Positions 10,063 to 19,837 are shown, counted from the stretch's first letter. The stretch: DNA of 64,000 bases from Maribellus maritimus (GCF_022267315.1 NZ_JAIKLE010000023.1:62001-126000), one strand, 5' to 3'. Program-made: numbers and translations. Notes: generated from the letters alone by a model not told the origin.

Positions 10063-11448
10063 TCATTCCAATATTTCTACTTCGATTTCCTCTAAAGATT
10101 TACCTTTTGTTTCTGGTAATTGTTTATATATAAATAACAATCCTACAACACAAATAAGACCATACAGCCAGAATGTGCCAGAGGCACCAAAAGCAGAATT
10201 TAGTATTGGGAAAGTGTATGTTAAAAGAAAACTTGCGATCCAAAGCGACGCGGTTGCAAAAGACATGGCTGCACCGCGTATACGATTTGGAAATATTTCG
10301 GAAAGAACGACCCATGTAACAGGTGCCAAAGACATAGCATAACAGGCAATGCCCAACACAACTAACAGTAATAAAGGCCACCCTGTAACATGAAAATAAT
10401 ATCCGGCTCCAATTAAAGCATAAATACCAGCCAGTCCCGCTGAGCCAATTATCATTAAAACCCTGCGTCCCAGTTTATCAACAGTATAAATTGCAACAAA
10501 AGTAAAAACCAGGTTTACGCTTCCGGTAACCACAATATTAAAAAGTGTATCGGAAACGCCATAGCCCGCCGCAGCAAAAACTTCCTGTGCATAATTAAAT
10601 ATTACGTTTATTCCGCACCATTGCTGAAAAGCTGCGATAACAATACCTATTATCAGTATCTTTCTCATGCCTGGTGCTTTTAAAAATTTAAAATTTACCT
10701 TCCCTTCATCATGGGCCAAATTTTTGTGAATACTATGATATTCTTTTTGAGCATATTCTTCACCTCCAATTTTTCCAAGAATACTCAGTACCTTGTTTGC
10801 ATTACCATTCTTTGCCAGCCACCTCGGACTTTCCGGCACAAAAAACATTAAAAGAAAAAACAATCCTGCCGGCAAAGTCTCTGCCCAAAACATCCAGCGC
10901 CAAGCCATTTGTCCATTCCACGACGCCAGAATCTCCGCATCGGTTGAGCCTGCAGGAACAGGCTGTGCAATTTGCCAATTGGCAATCTGAGCTAACAGAA
11001 TGCCAATTACAATAGTTAGCTGATTTAACGAAACAAACTTTCCCCGCATCGATGCTGGTGAAACTTCAGCTATGTACATTGGCGATAAATTGGAAGCTAA
11101 TCCAATGCCAATTCCACCGAGTATCCTGTAAAAAATAAATGAATTAAAGTTAGAAGTAGCTCCCGTTCCAATGGCCGATAGTGTAAACAAAAAGGCCGAA
11201 AATATCAACAACTTTTTTCTTCCCAGCCTGTCGCTAAATGCACCTGAGGTTATAGCTCCAAGCAAACATCCTAGTAATGCACAACTCATTGCCCAGCCCT
11301 GCAAAAAAGGACTTTTGCTAATATGAAAGAACTGTTCGTAAAAGGGTTTTGCTCCTCCGATTACTACCCAGTCGTAACCAAACAACAGACCTCCCATGGC
11401 CGAAACCATTGAGATAGTGAATATATACTTTACATTGAGCCCATTCAT
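10063..11448 (-). CDS. Sugar porter family MFS transporter
   Basis: 461 aa with about 12 hydrophobic segments. Sugar-porter signatures: GGLLFGYDWVVIGGA near the N-terminus, SDRLGRKKLL in the first cytoplasmic loop, PESPRWLAKNG after helix 6, QQWCGINVIFNYA in helix 7, VDKLGRRVLM, and PETKGKSLEEIE at the C-terminus. Such proteins bring monosaccharides across the inner membrane, often with H+ or Na+. It sits between the GH2 enzyme and the DUF5107 protein on the same strand, so it likely imports the product of the GH2 enzyme. The exact sugar is not readable. Confidence 0.93.
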   Translation of the reverse strand: MNGLNVKYIFTISMVSAMGGLLFGYDWVVIGGAKPFYEQFFHISKSPFLQGWAMSCALLGCLLGAITSGAFSDRLGRKKLLIFSAFLFTLSAIGTGATSNFNSFIFYRILGGIGIGLASNLSPMYIAEVSPASMRGKFVSLNQLTIVIGILLAQIANWQIAQPVPAGSTDAEILASWNGQMAWRWMFWAETLPAGLFFLLMFFVPESPRWLAKNGNANKVLSILGKIGGEEYAQKEYHSIHKNLAHDEGKVNFKFLKAPGMRKILIIGIVIAAFQQWCGINVIFNYAQEVFAAAGYGVSDTLFNIVVTGSVNLVFTFVAIYTVDKLGRRVLMIIGSAGLAGIYALIGAGYYFHVTGWPLLLLVVLGIACYAMSLAPVTWVVLSEIFPNRIRGAAMSFATASLWIASFLLTYTFPILNSAFGASGTFWLYGLICVVGLLFIYKQLPETKGKSLEEIEVEILE

Positions 11449-11787
11449 TCTTTTATTTTTATTCTTTTAATAATCGTTTTTTGTTTCCGGGAATCTTTCT
11501 TTCATTTATCAGTACCACTTTGTTATCATGAAAATTAGACTGGAAGAAGCCGGAGGGTTCGATGACAGTCTACCGTCGTTATTATCTTCGTATGATACCG
11601 AAAATTCTAAAAATCGTGCTTCGCCAGTGCGTTTTTTAAGCCACCTTTTCCTGCCCATTTAGTCAAATAAACAATTACGTTGAGTTTCTTTCAAGTCGTT
11701 AAAATATACCAATAAAGTTCTAAAAATATCAATAGGATATCGGAACTCCTTTTACTTGTCACACCAATTATATTTATTTCCAGCTGG
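11449..11787. other. 339-bp gap between GH2 and sugar porter genes
   Basis: No convincing gene or strong terminator. A 44-codon plus-strand frame (11528-11662) shows no family resemblance. The gap may hold a second promoter for the porter-DUF5107 pair, but no good consensus is visible. Confidence 0.4.
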
Positions 11788-14619
11788 TTACTTTATTATA
11801 TTATTAATTTTATTGCTGGTTACAGAAACCGTTGGATTAAAATCATCTCCTAACATATAATTTTTTAAACTGAAAAGAAGCTGACGTGCTTCTGGTCGGG
11901 TTTCCAACTCTGAATGCAAGTCTATTCCCGAGATAAGTAATTTTCCTTTCCCCACTTTTGCTTCAAAAAGCAAAGCCAGCCTCCGGTTGGTCACCCAATC
12001 ATCGACAATTTGCACAATGGGTTTCAATTCTGTTGGGAATGAATCAAGCTGTATTGCGTCGGCATGACTCATGGCATCCCACCACTGCCAGTTGGAGTGA
12101 TATTCCGTTGGAAACAGATGTAGTGCCGGATGATCGGGATTACAGAGGATTCCCAGAGTATGTGGTTTTTGTCCTAATGTCCAGGCTGTATTCCAGAAAA
12201 TACTGGAAAAGCCGACACCTACCTCTCCTCCCATCTCGTGAGTTACTTTTCCCTTTCCCAGATTAAGCAGGACTTTCCCTCCATTTTCCAGGTAATCAAT
12301 AGTAGAAGTATTTAATTTTTCTACAATTCTAATTGTCTCTGTCTCCTTTGCCTCATTTTCTGGATAGACCCAAATATCCCATGAATTTTCATAGCCCCCG
12401 ACTTCCACTTTCAAGGTCAGTTTACGCGGCGTATTTTCTCTTTGAAATTCATAGACGACTTTACCCAACAAAATGCCATTACCGACAGGAATATCGCGCT
12501 GCTCCAACGTTCCTCTTGCAACGATCTCACTATCCCGGGTAATATGCCAGGAAGGAGTTGCCGCGTTTAACAGATGCTCTCCAAAGTGAGCAACTTCTAT
12601 TTTTGCAGTCATTGTTTCGCCTTCATTAAAAATACGTTTTTCAAGCCGCGCCAGTGGAACTGTTGTGTTGCAGAATCGGCGGTATTCTTCTGGAGAAATA
12701 TAACCTTTTTCTTCCCAGAAGGGATCGAGTACCCCCACCAGTGCAGTACCTTGACCGGGGAAATCGTGTAAATCGAGAAGTTGAAATCCGGCAAATCCGG
12801 GTGTTCGTAGAGCCGCCTCAATATCTGCTTTATAACAAAGCGCCTGTAACTTTCCGGAGGCCAGAAGAAAACTATCGGCCAGTTGCCCCATATGGTGAGC
12901 TTCCAAACTTTCGCGAAAAATCTCAAAATTCTTCGGTTTTAGTACCCCGGAATATTTTTCGATCTCTTTGAAATTGGGATAGACACACCACTGTCCAATT
13001 TCGTGACTTACAACTGGTGTTCCGTCTTTGGTAACTTTATCAGACCAATCATAGCTGGTTGTGGGTGCTTCAGAATTGATAATGCTGTTAAGTTCTTCTC
13101 CCCAACCCTGAATACGGGGATGTGGAATATCATGATATTGGTTGACTTCTATAGCCGGCCAGCCCGCAGCGCTGGTGTAAACCCGACGATTATCCTCCTC
13201 TTTCCAATAACTTACAAAATCTGTTAAAAATTTTATGTGATTCGGACCACCCGGTTCATTCCCGTAAGCCATCATCACAAACGAAGGGTGATTTCCATAT
13301 TTTTCAACAATTCGTTTACTCTCATCCCAAATATACTGATCGATAGGAAAGCCGCTGCCTAATTGAGTGCTTTCATTGGCCCACGATGAACATTCCACTT
13401 GCAGATAAACTCCCATTTCGTCGGCAACTTCGAAGGCAGCTTCCGGCGGACACCACGAGTGAAAACGAACATGATTCAACCCGTGATCTTTTACGGCCGT
13501 ATAAATTTTCCTCCAGTAATCCGTATCAGTCGACGGATAACCGGTTAAAGGAAAAATGGCACACTCCAGGGTTCCCCGCAAAAAAACAGGCCGGCCGTTA
13601 ATGGCAAAGCGAGTTCCGTCAACTCCGAATTCACGAAGGCCAAAATCAACAGAAGCCTGGTCGCTTTCTTCTCCCGATTTCAATGCCAAATCAAGCCGGT
13701 AAACATTCGGGTTAAATTCGTCCCAAAGCAGGGCGTCATCCCCTAACAAGTAGTTCATAGAAACAATATTTTTCCCAGGCGAAAGTGTAAACTCCGCTTC
13801 TTCTGTTTCCAACTTTTTGCCAGAACTTTTCAAGATTGCAAATGCATTTATGTCGACCTTTTGTATCTCGGTAGTTCTATTGTTTACAGTAGCCTTTATT
13901 TCTGTTGTTTTTGAAGCTACATCGGGAAAAACCTCAACGTTTTCGATAATAATATTTCCCTTAGCTTCCAGCAAAATATTGCCTACAATCCCATTCCAAT
14001 TTGATTGAGTATGGTCCGAAATACTGTGGGAATTTTGTCCTGGATCAATTTCTTTTATCCTGTTGTCGATCCGGATGGCTATTGTATTTTCGCCAGTTTT
14101 AAAAAAGCCGGAAATATCAAAGACATGTGGCACAGCCAGACTATTTTGCATTTCTACCCATTGACCATTAATCCAAACTTGAGATTCCCAATGTGGACGC
14201 TCCAGCTTCAGCTTCGCTGTTTTACCTTCCCACGTATCAGGAATGGTAACTTTTTTAATGTACCATGCGGCTCCTGTGAATTTTTTTTCCGGTTGGAGCC
14301 AATATGGAAAACGGATATCATCCTGATCAACATAAGGAGCATAATTCGGATCCTTGATCCAGTCCGGATTTTGCACTCCACCTATCCACTCCGTTTCCAG
14401 TGTTATATCGTAGCCTTTGCCGTTTTCAACCATTGAACCGGGTAAGAGAACAGTCTCAGAAAGTTCTTTTTCAAACCAGTGTTCATCTATACCCTGATCT
14501 TTAGGGTCCATTCGAAATTGCCATTCACCGGAAAGATCAATTTTTAATAAATCATTCGAAGAACACGACGATAGTATCGTGACAAATAAAATTAGGATAA
14601 ATAATAATGTTGGTTTCAT
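11788..14619 (-). CDS. Glycoside hydrolase family 2 lipoprotein (beta-galactosidase/glucuronidase-like)
   Basis: 943 aa. The lipoprotein signal ends LSSC at residue 19. The GH2 order is N-terminal sugar-binding beta domain (about 25-215, GAAWYIKKVTIP and RPHWESQVWINGQWV), immunoglobulin-like domain (about 220-330), TIM barrel from about 335 (NGRPVFLRGT, LNHVRFHSWCPPEAAFEVAD), then a C-terminal beta region. The acid/base Glu is E455 in AYGNEPGGP and the likely nucleophile is E540 in VVSHEIGQW. It cleaves a beta-linked terminal sugar in the periplasm or at the cell surface; which one is uncertain, since GH2 includes galactosidases, glucuronidases and mannosidases. It is divergent from the AraC-type gene at 15156 and upstream of a porter in the same direction. 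Confidence 0.9.
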   Translation of the reverse strand: MKPTLLFILILFVTILSSCSSNDLLKIDLSGEWQFRMDPKDQGIDEHWFEKELSETVLLPGSMVENGKGYDITLETEWIGGVQNPDWIKDPNYAPYVDQDDIRFPYWLQPEKKFTGAAWYIKKVTIPDTWEGKTAKLKLERPHWESQVWINGQWVEMQNSLAVPHVFDISGFFKTGENTIAIRIDNRIKEIDPGQNSHSISDHTQSNWNGIVGNILLEAKGNIIIENVEVFPDVASKTTEIKATVNNRTTEIQKVDINAFAILKSSGKKLETEEAEFTLSPGKNIVSMNYLLGDDALLWDEFNPNVYRLDLALKSGEESDQASVDFGLREFGVDGTRFAINGRPVFLRGTLECAIFPLTGYPSTDTDYWRKIYTAVKDHGLNHVRFHSWCPPEAAFEVADEMGVYLQVECSSWANESTQLGSGFPIDQYIWDESKRIVEKYGNHPSFVMMAYGNEPGGPNHIKFLTDFVSYWKEEDNRRVYTSAAGWPAIEVNQYHDIPHPRIQGWGEELNSIINSEAPTTSYDWSDKVTKDGTPVVSHEIGQWCVYPNFKEIEKYSGVLKPKNFEIFRESLEAHHMGQLADSFLLASGKLQALCYKADIEAALRTPGFAGFQLLDLHDFPGQGTALVGVLDPFWEEKGYISPEEYRRFCNTTVPLARLEKRIFNEGETMTAKIEVAHFGEHLLNAATPSWHITRDSEIVARGTLEQRDIPVGNGILLGKVVYEFQRENTPRKLTLKVEVGGYENSWDIWVYPENEAKETETIRIVEKLNTSTIDYLENGGKVLLNLGKGKVTHEMGGEVGVGFSSIFWNTAWTLGQKPHTLGILCNPDHPALHLFPTEYHSNWQWWDAMSHADAIQLDSFPTELKPIVQIVDDWVTNRRLALLFEAKVGKGKLLISGIDLHSELETRPEARQLLFSLKNYMLGDDFNPTVSVTSNKINNIIK

Positions 14620-15155
14620 TAGAAAAATTTAAAAAGTTGCAAAAATAATTTCAAGTTTGTTACCAATAAAAGCCCATAATGACTGCTCCTTGTTATCTGA
14701 TTAACAAAGTCTGATTCCCAAAGCTCATTCTGAGTCATGCGTGGACTGTTTTCCAATTCTAGTTTAAGAATTGGAGTATACAAATTTCATTATCTAAGTT
14801 AAAGTTTATTTATAGACAATTTTTGATTGCACTACAAAGAACAGAATAAAATGCGGTGAGATAAATAGACAATAAAACTATAAATTGGACTATTCTGTTG
14901 CTTAATTAAAGTTTTACCAATTTGTGATTTACATTTTTTTTATTCTGAAACTATTTTCTATTTTCGAAGCCTCATAATAATTTTCACAAATAGGTATCTG
15001 ATTTACAACACTAAAATACAATAAGTGTAGTTTTGTTTAGATAAGATTAAAGTCACATTTGTAGCATTTTTTAATACAACCAAATCTATCAGGTAAAAAT
15101 AAAGAACAAAATATATAACAATTCTATTTAGTATTAACTGTATATCGTTTAATAA
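14620..15155. other. 536-bp divergent control region between GH2 gene and AraC-type regulator
   Basis: AT-rich and without a gene. It must carry the promoters of both divergent units. The one strong structure is the 9-bp inverted repeat at 14752-14775, listed separately. No exact TAnnTTTG site stands out. Confidence 0.6.
14752..14775. promoter_or_regulatory. Perfect 9-bp inverted repeat, operator candidate
   Basis: Arms TCCAATTCT (14752-14760) and AGAATTGGA (14767-14775) with 6 nt between. It lies about 130 bp upstream of the GH2 start and about 380 bp upstream of the AraC-type gene. An operator for that regulator is plausible, although AraC proteins more often use direct repeats. Confidence 0.4.
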
Positions 15156-16061
15156 ATGAACAGCTCTGTAAAAGAACCAAATGTTGGAAAATCCGATAGT
15201 TTTTATGGCGACCGCAGTGTAGTTTTATCGAAGAAACAACTAACGGCTATAAAAAAGAATTCTTTATTTGGGCAACTCTATATTAGCGACATTGGGTTTT
15301 ATCCAAATGCAAGGAATCATTTCCGCAAAAGAAAAAAAGGAATTAAAGAACATATCCTGATATACTGTATCGACGGAAACGGAGTCATCCATGTCAGGGA
15401 TAATATTTATGAACTTAATCCTAATACGTTTTTTATAATTAATTCGGATGAAGCACATTCTTACTGGGCGTCAAAGGAAGATCCCTGGTCGATATACTGG
15501 CTGCACTTTGGAGGCAAACGCAGCTTGGAATTCAGGCAATATTTTCTTAAAACGATCTCCATTGATCGTTCGATAAACTCGCGTATTAACGATCGGATCA
15601 ATCTTTTTAATGAAATTCTCACTTCACTTGAATCTGGTTTTTCAAAAAATAATATTGAGTATGCCAATTTGTGCCTGAACAGCCTGCTGGCATCATTCTT
15701 TTATTGGGATACTTACAGGGCTGTAAAGGGGATTAAAAGTTCAGACCCTGTAGATAAGTCTATACTCTTTATGCAAAAAAATATTGAACAGGATTTAAAA
15801 ATAAAAGACATGTCAGCTCATGTTAATCTTTCTGAATCACATTATTCAAAACTATTCAAAAACAAAACCGGTTCATCGCCGCTCGATTATTTTATCAATC
15901 TAAAAATGCAGGAAGCCATTCGATTACTAACCAATCGATCAATGAGAATAAAAGAAGTAGCTTATAATTTGGGATACAACGATCCTTGTTATTTTTCCAG
16001 GATTTTTTCCAAACATATCGGTGTAAATCCCCGATCATTTTTAAAAACAAGTAAAAGATAG
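15156..16061 (+). CDS. AraC family transcriptional regulator with cupin sensing domain
   Basis: 301 aa. The N-terminal half (about 55-150) is an AraC-type cupin (HILIYCIDGNGVIHVRDNIY, then IINSDEAHSYWASKEDPWSI) expected to bind a sugar. The C-terminal about 100 residues hold two helix-turn-helix motifs (LKIKDMSAHVNLSESHYSKL and IKEVAYNLGYNDPCYFSRIF) with the closing KHIGVNPRSFLK typical of the family. It is a cytoplasmic DNA-binding activator, divergent from the GH2-porter-DUF5107 unit, which is its most likely target. Start ATG at 15156. Confidence 0.93.
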   Translation: MNSSVKEPNVGKSDSFYGDRSVVLSKKQLTAIKKNSLFGQLYISDIGFYPNARNHFRKRKKGIKEHILIYCIDGNGVIHVRDNIYELNPNTFFIINSDEAHSYWASKEDPWSIYWLHFGGKRSLEFRQYFLKTISIDRSINSRINDRINLFNEILTSLESGFSKNNIEYANLCLNSLLASFFYWDTYRAVKGIKSSDPVDKSILFMQKNIEQDLKIKDMSAHVNLSESHYSKLFKNKTGSSPLDYFINLKMQEAIRLLTNRSMRIKEVAYNLGYNDPCYFSRIFSKHIGVNPRSFLKTSKR

Positions 16062-16223
16062 ACTAAAAAAAAGCAAAAATTGTTGTTGTTTTTCCAACAA
16101 ATTAACGATATCATTGAATACGTTGAGGCGATAAAAAAGTGAATTTCCGCGTATAATAGCAACGGCAGCAACCTTCCAAAAGGCACTAAAAATCACCAAA
16201 AATATGAATTTAGGATAAATAAA

Positions 16224-16257
16224 GCATGGAAATCCTATTTTGCAGGCTCCATGCCTT
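16224..16257 (-). terminator. Hairpin downstream of the small membrane protein gene
   Basis: GCATGGA (16224-16230) pairs with TCCATGC (16248-16254). On the minus strand it is followed by CTTTATTTA, about 20 nt after the stop of the gene ending at 16277. The U tract is imperfect. Confidence 0.4.
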
Positions 16258-16276
16258 AGCAAATGATTATTTCAAA

Positions 16277-16651
16277 TTATAAAAGTAAAATAAGTAACAA
16301 TACAATTATTATGGCAGCCCCTGTTGAAATATAAAACCCTCCTCTCTCAGCAGCGGCTGCTTCAGCGGCACTTTGAGCCTCGGAAGCTGAATCGCTTTTT
16401 GCAATTGTTTTCAAGTCACGACGAATGGAACGTACCTCTTTTCTTAATTCTTTTTTTTCAACAGAAGTCATCTCTTTAAAATCCATTTTTTTGATTTCGT
16501 TTAACCGGTTAACCATTTCGTTAACCTCTGCCATTTCGGAAACTGCTGTTTCTGTTTTGGAATTTTTTGCATCTTCATTTGCCCAGAGTTGCGGTGCTGC
16601 TGCCAGCAGAAGGAAAGATGCTGTAAAAAAATAAAAAATAATCTTTTTCAT
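16277..16651 (-). CDS. Small secreted/membrane coiled-coil protein, function unknown
   Basis: 124 aa from the ATG at 16651. A signal peptide (MKKIIFYFFTASFLLLAAA, ending near LWA) is followed by a charged helical stretch about 35-95 (MVNRLNEIKKMDFKEMTSVE, KKELRKEVRSIRRDLKTIAK), then an Ala-rich linker and a C-terminal hydrophobic tail (ISTGAAIIIVLLLILLL). Similar small proteins with this layout are common in Bacteroidota but have no known function. An alternative ATG at 16678 overlaps the stop of the GH172 gene as ATGA and would add 9 residues before the signal peptide. That makes translational coupling possible, but MKK is the better signal-peptide start. Confidence 0.75.
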   Translation of the reverse strand: MKKIIFYFFTASFLLLAAAPQLWANEDAKNSKTETAVSEMAEVNEMVNRLNEIKKMDFKEMTSVEKKELRKEVRSIRRDLKTIAKSDSASEAQSAAEAAAAERGGFYISTGAAIIIVLLLILLL

Positions 16652-16674
16652 ATTATACTTTTTAAAATTAAGAA

Positions 16675-18747
16675 TCATATTTTTTGAAAACGGATAAAAT
16701 CGATTCCTGCCATATTTCCAGGTTTTGCATTTTTGTCAGCTCCTAAAATCTTTAGCGAAAAAATATTTTCTCCTTCACTTAAAACATGCATTCCTAAATC
16801 TATTTCAAAAGGAACAACTTTATCCCGGTTAAAAACATTTATTTTATGGTGTAAAACAACCCCGTTTAAATAAAGTTGAATAATTCCGTAATCAACGGCC
16901 TTTGTAAGCTGTATTTTTACTTTATACTTTGCTGTTTCACTGACAATAAATTTTGTTGTTAGTTCAGCCCCTTTTTCTGCGTTTCTCCACCAAAGCTGGC
17001 TGTTTCCACTCCATCCATAATCTCCTGTTTGAGCACCAACCTCGCCCGAAGTGATATTTACAATTTCCAGATTTTCACCCTCTATTTTTCCTTCCGAATC
17101 AACAATCGGTTTATAGATATCAGAACGTTTCAAGGCGACAGGTATTTTCACACTTTCGATATTGGGCTTAATATTAATTGTAAAGCCGGGTTTTGCGTAC
17201 CAATATGCCGTCATAGCATAATTAATCCTTGTTTTTACCCAATGCCACAATTCTATGTTTGAGCTTATTTTCTTATTAAAAGGGATAGCATCTAGTGCAC
17301 GGTATCGCATGTTCACTGTCATTCCGGAATGAAAATTACCTGCACCGGTTGGCTGGGCAATAAACGGATGTGTAAATTTTTCCGGCCGACACCATGCATA
17401 GCCATAATAATCCTCTGTTCCCGTTCCTATAAAGGAGGGAAAACTTTCTCCATCAACAAAAATCTTTTCGTCCCCCTCACCCCACCATGCATCTGCTGTA
17501 TTAAAGATTGTAAGTGCATCTCCGGCATAAACACCTTGTCCGTTTATATCTATGTAATTAACATCAAAATGCCATTCGTGATTTTCAAGTATTGAATCCT
17601 TTGCTGTATGAATCCGGTTAAGTTCGTGCCACGACGCCCCAAAATACATACTTTCACGAGTCCAATTGTAATCAGAAATTGTAATTCCGGCCTCAACTTC
17701 TACCGACTGTTCTCCATAATTTACAAATCTTACTTCTGCATTTTTCTGAAAAGGCATTATCCAAAACGATACCATTTCTCCGCCACTTTCCACCTGGGAA
17801 TACCATGTTTTTGAAGAATAAACCTGGTAACCCGTTCCCCAAAAGTCGCCCACCGGAGTCCAAACACTTTGTATTCCGTCAAACGACATTGAGAGTACAG
17901 TTGAACGTAAAGCCTGATTAAGATCTTCCGTCTTCAATTTCAGCGTCATCTTTGAAATTGCTTTTCCGTCTTCGCTGACACCAAGTAAAAACTCATCACC
18001 TGGCTGGAGAATTTTTGTGTCATTAATCATTTCGCCTTTAACACTATCAGGAATCAATAATTTTTGTGCTGTACCCTCAATCTTATTTTTTGCCCTCGCC
18101 AGCACTTTCTTTGAAAAACTTTCTACATCGACATCCTGAGCATATACTCTGTAACAAATGTTGTAGTAAATACTTGGTCTCCAGCGTTCATCCTCGAGCC
18201 TCACTGCATCACACTCGTAGGTAATTTTACAATGTTTTGCGTAAGGAATTGGCAGGTATAAATTGTGCCCGCGACGTTCATATTCTGTTTCGGGCGAAAC
18301 AGAGGCTGCCAAAGGTTCGGGTGCAAGTTGAGTGCCACTTAGAATTTCGAGAACATTCCCTTCCACTTCGGGCATCTCGCTACCATCAATGTATATCCTA
18401 AGTATTCCGGCGCTTGCTCCGTCGCCGGCAAAAGTCATCCAATACCGGACAACAGCCCCCGGCCCTTCCGCATCAAACAGAACAAACTCACGGCGTCCAT
18501 TATTTTCCTCTTCTCGTATAAACTGAGTATAATCAGCATTGGCCCACCAGTTATTATCATCGGGAGATACTGATTTCCGGTCATAACTACTAAACTGTTT
18601 TAGCGCGTATTTTTCTTCAGGGAAGCGGGTTAAAACAGTTTTGTCCGTCATTTCATCAAGTAGGGATTCGAGTGTTACAACTTTTGTTTTGCACGAAACC
18701 AAAGCAATGGAAATGAGAGTTCCAAGCAAAAATACCGTTCGGTTCAT
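16675..18747 (-). CDS. DUF2961 / GH172 family lipoprotein
   Basis: 690 aa. The lipoprotein signal ends LVSC at residue 19. The DUF2961 body (about 55-400) shows GPGAVVRYWMTFAG, RIYIDGSEMPEVEG, EGDEKIFVDGESFPSFIGTG, TEDYYGYAWC and RYRALDAIPFNKKI. A C-terminal beta-sandwich follows at about 560-690 (SGEVGAQTGDYGWSGNSQLW). DUF2961 members are now family GH172, whose studied members act on difructose anhydride or on D-arabinofuranosides (established knowledge). The substrate here is open. It lies directly upstream of the small coiled-coil gene with a 3-nt overlap of possible start and stop. Confidence 0.88.
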   Translation of the reverse strand: MNRTVFLLGTLISIALVSCKTKVVTLESLLDEMTDKTVLTRFPEEKYALKQFSSYDRKSVSPDDNNWWANADYTQFIREEENNGRREFVLFDAEGPGAVVRYWMTFAGDGASAGILRIYIDGSEMPEVEGNVLEILSGTQLAPEPLAASVSPETEYERRGHNLYLPIPYAKHCKITYECDAVRLEDERWRPSIYYNICYRVYAQDVDVESFSKKVLARAKNKIEGTAQKLLIPDSVKGEMINDTKILQPGDEFLLGVSEDGKAISKMTLKLKTEDLNQALRSTVLSMSFDGIQSVWTPVGDFWGTGYQVYSSKTWYSQVESGGEMVSFWIMPFQKNAEVRFVNYGEQSVEVEAGITISDYNWTRESMYFGASWHELNRIHTAKDSILENHEWHFDVNYIDINGQGVYAGDALTIFNTADAWWGEGDEKIFVDGESFPSFIGTGTEDYYGYAWCRPEKFTHPFIAQPTGAGNFHSGMTVNMRYRALDAIPFNKKISSNIELWHWVKTRINYAMTAYWYAKPGFTINIKPNIESVKIPVALKRSDIYKPIVDSEGKIEGENLEIVNITSGEVGAQTGDYGWSGNSQLWWRNAEKGAELTTKFIVSETAKYKVKIQLTKAVDYGIIQLYLNGVVLHHKINVFNRDKVVPFEIDLGMHVLSEGENIFSLKILGADKNAKPGNMAGIDFIRFQKI

Positions 18748-19022
18748 TTTTTTAAGTTTTCCTGATTAGTTTTAAAGATACAAAAATTGACTCACAATTT
18801 CAGTCGGATTCCAGCGCCAGATAATAATGCAGCAAAACCAGTCAACAGTATGGCCCGTGTAATTGGATGTAAAATGGCTAACTCAGAACTATCACCGGTA
18901 GTAGTGGCGACAAATAACAAATAGTTTGTGAAGTAAAAAATGAATATCAATCACCGAACTCTACCAAAAACCCCATTGACTAACATGCTTTTTTTCAGTA
19001 ACTTTAATATAAAATAGCAGCC

Positions 19023-19790
19023 ATGGAAAAATATTATTATTTAGTTTTAACCCCGGAATCATTGATTGCGTCGCATCTTGCACCGTTTGATTTTGGGAAT
19101 TACTTGTCGGTTGGAACACAAAAACGTATTCACGGTCAAAACATTTTCTTTGAAGTAAATCCTGAAAAAATGAAGGATTTGCCATTTGAGTACCTCAACA
19201 AACAATTAATTCCATATCCAAACGGAGAACCTAAACGTTCAGTATTTGCAAGTATATACAGAGCATTGGAAAGAACTCCGCTCGCAGCGCTAAAAAATCT
19301 CTACCTCTCTACTGACGACGGCAAAGTACTTGAGCTTTATTCATCGGATTATGAAGAAATTGAATCGGATGAGATTCATCTTTATCAGCAATTTAATCCG
19401 ATAACGACAAGAGTAGCCAGCAAACTCCTCCCAAATGAGTTTATTGGTTTCCTCACCGACACAAATAAACCTGTTTCTACTCCCAAAATATTTTTTGTTG
19501 AATTGCTTTTAAATGAATTGGCCATTGATCCTCACGCATCGTTGGATAATCTACCTTATCCAAATCCGGATCATCTTCGTGAATGTTTGGTAAAATTGAA
19601 TGAAACCAAAAGCAAATTAACAAAAACCGTATTACGTTTTATGCAGGGAGATCTGAATTACAGAACCATAAAAAGTGGATTTTTTGTAGGGGAAAAAGAA
19701 CGATATCTTTATTTCCCTTTTCCGAAGGTTAGAGAGTTGGAGTCAAAGTATTACAGTTGGTGGCGTTCTGCACTCACAAGACATTTCTAG
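19023..19790 (+). CDS. Conserved hypothetical protein, function unknown
   Basis: 255 aa from ATG 19023. No signal peptide, no membrane segment and no motif I recognise. It is rich in aromatic residues and begins MEKYYYLVLTPESLIASHLA; the C-terminus ends YYSWWRSALTRHF. Composition is that of a soluble cytoplasmic protein. It stands alone: the gene before it is on the other strand, and a strong terminator follows 20 nt after its stop. Confidence 0.7.
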   Translation: MEKYYYLVLTPESLIASHLAPFDFGNYLSVGTQKRIHGQNIFFEVNPEKMKDLPFEYLNKQLIPYPNGEPKRSVFASIYRALERTPLAALKNLYLSTDDGKVLELYSSDYEEIESDEIHLYQQFNPITTRVASKLLPNEFIGFLTDTNKPVSTPKIFFVELLLNELAIDPHASLDNLPYPNPDHLRECLVKLNETKSKLTKTVLRFMQGDLNYRTIKSGFFVGEKERYLYFPFPKVRELESKYYSWWRSALTRHF

Positions 19791-19810
19791 AGAATAAGAT
19801 TTAAATATAA

Positions 19811-19837
19811 AGACCGGAAAAACCGGTCTTTTTTTTA
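19811..19837 (+). terminator. Rho-independent terminator
   Basis: Perfect 8-bp stem AAGACCGG (19811-19818) / CCGGTCTT (19824-19831), loop AAAAA, T run to 19837. It ends the unit of the hypothetical gene at 19023-19790. Confidence 0.9.

Noticed and set aside
11528-11662. A 44-codon plus-strand frame between the GH2 and porter genes
   Set aside because: No recognisable motif, no ribosome site and no conserved context.
18792-18950. A 52-codon minus-strand frame upstream of the GH172 gene encoding a hydrophobic peptide (AILLTGFAALLSGAGIRL)
   Set aside because: It has no ATG, only a TTG at its first codon. It looks membrane-like but could be chance or a gene remnant; not strong enough to call.
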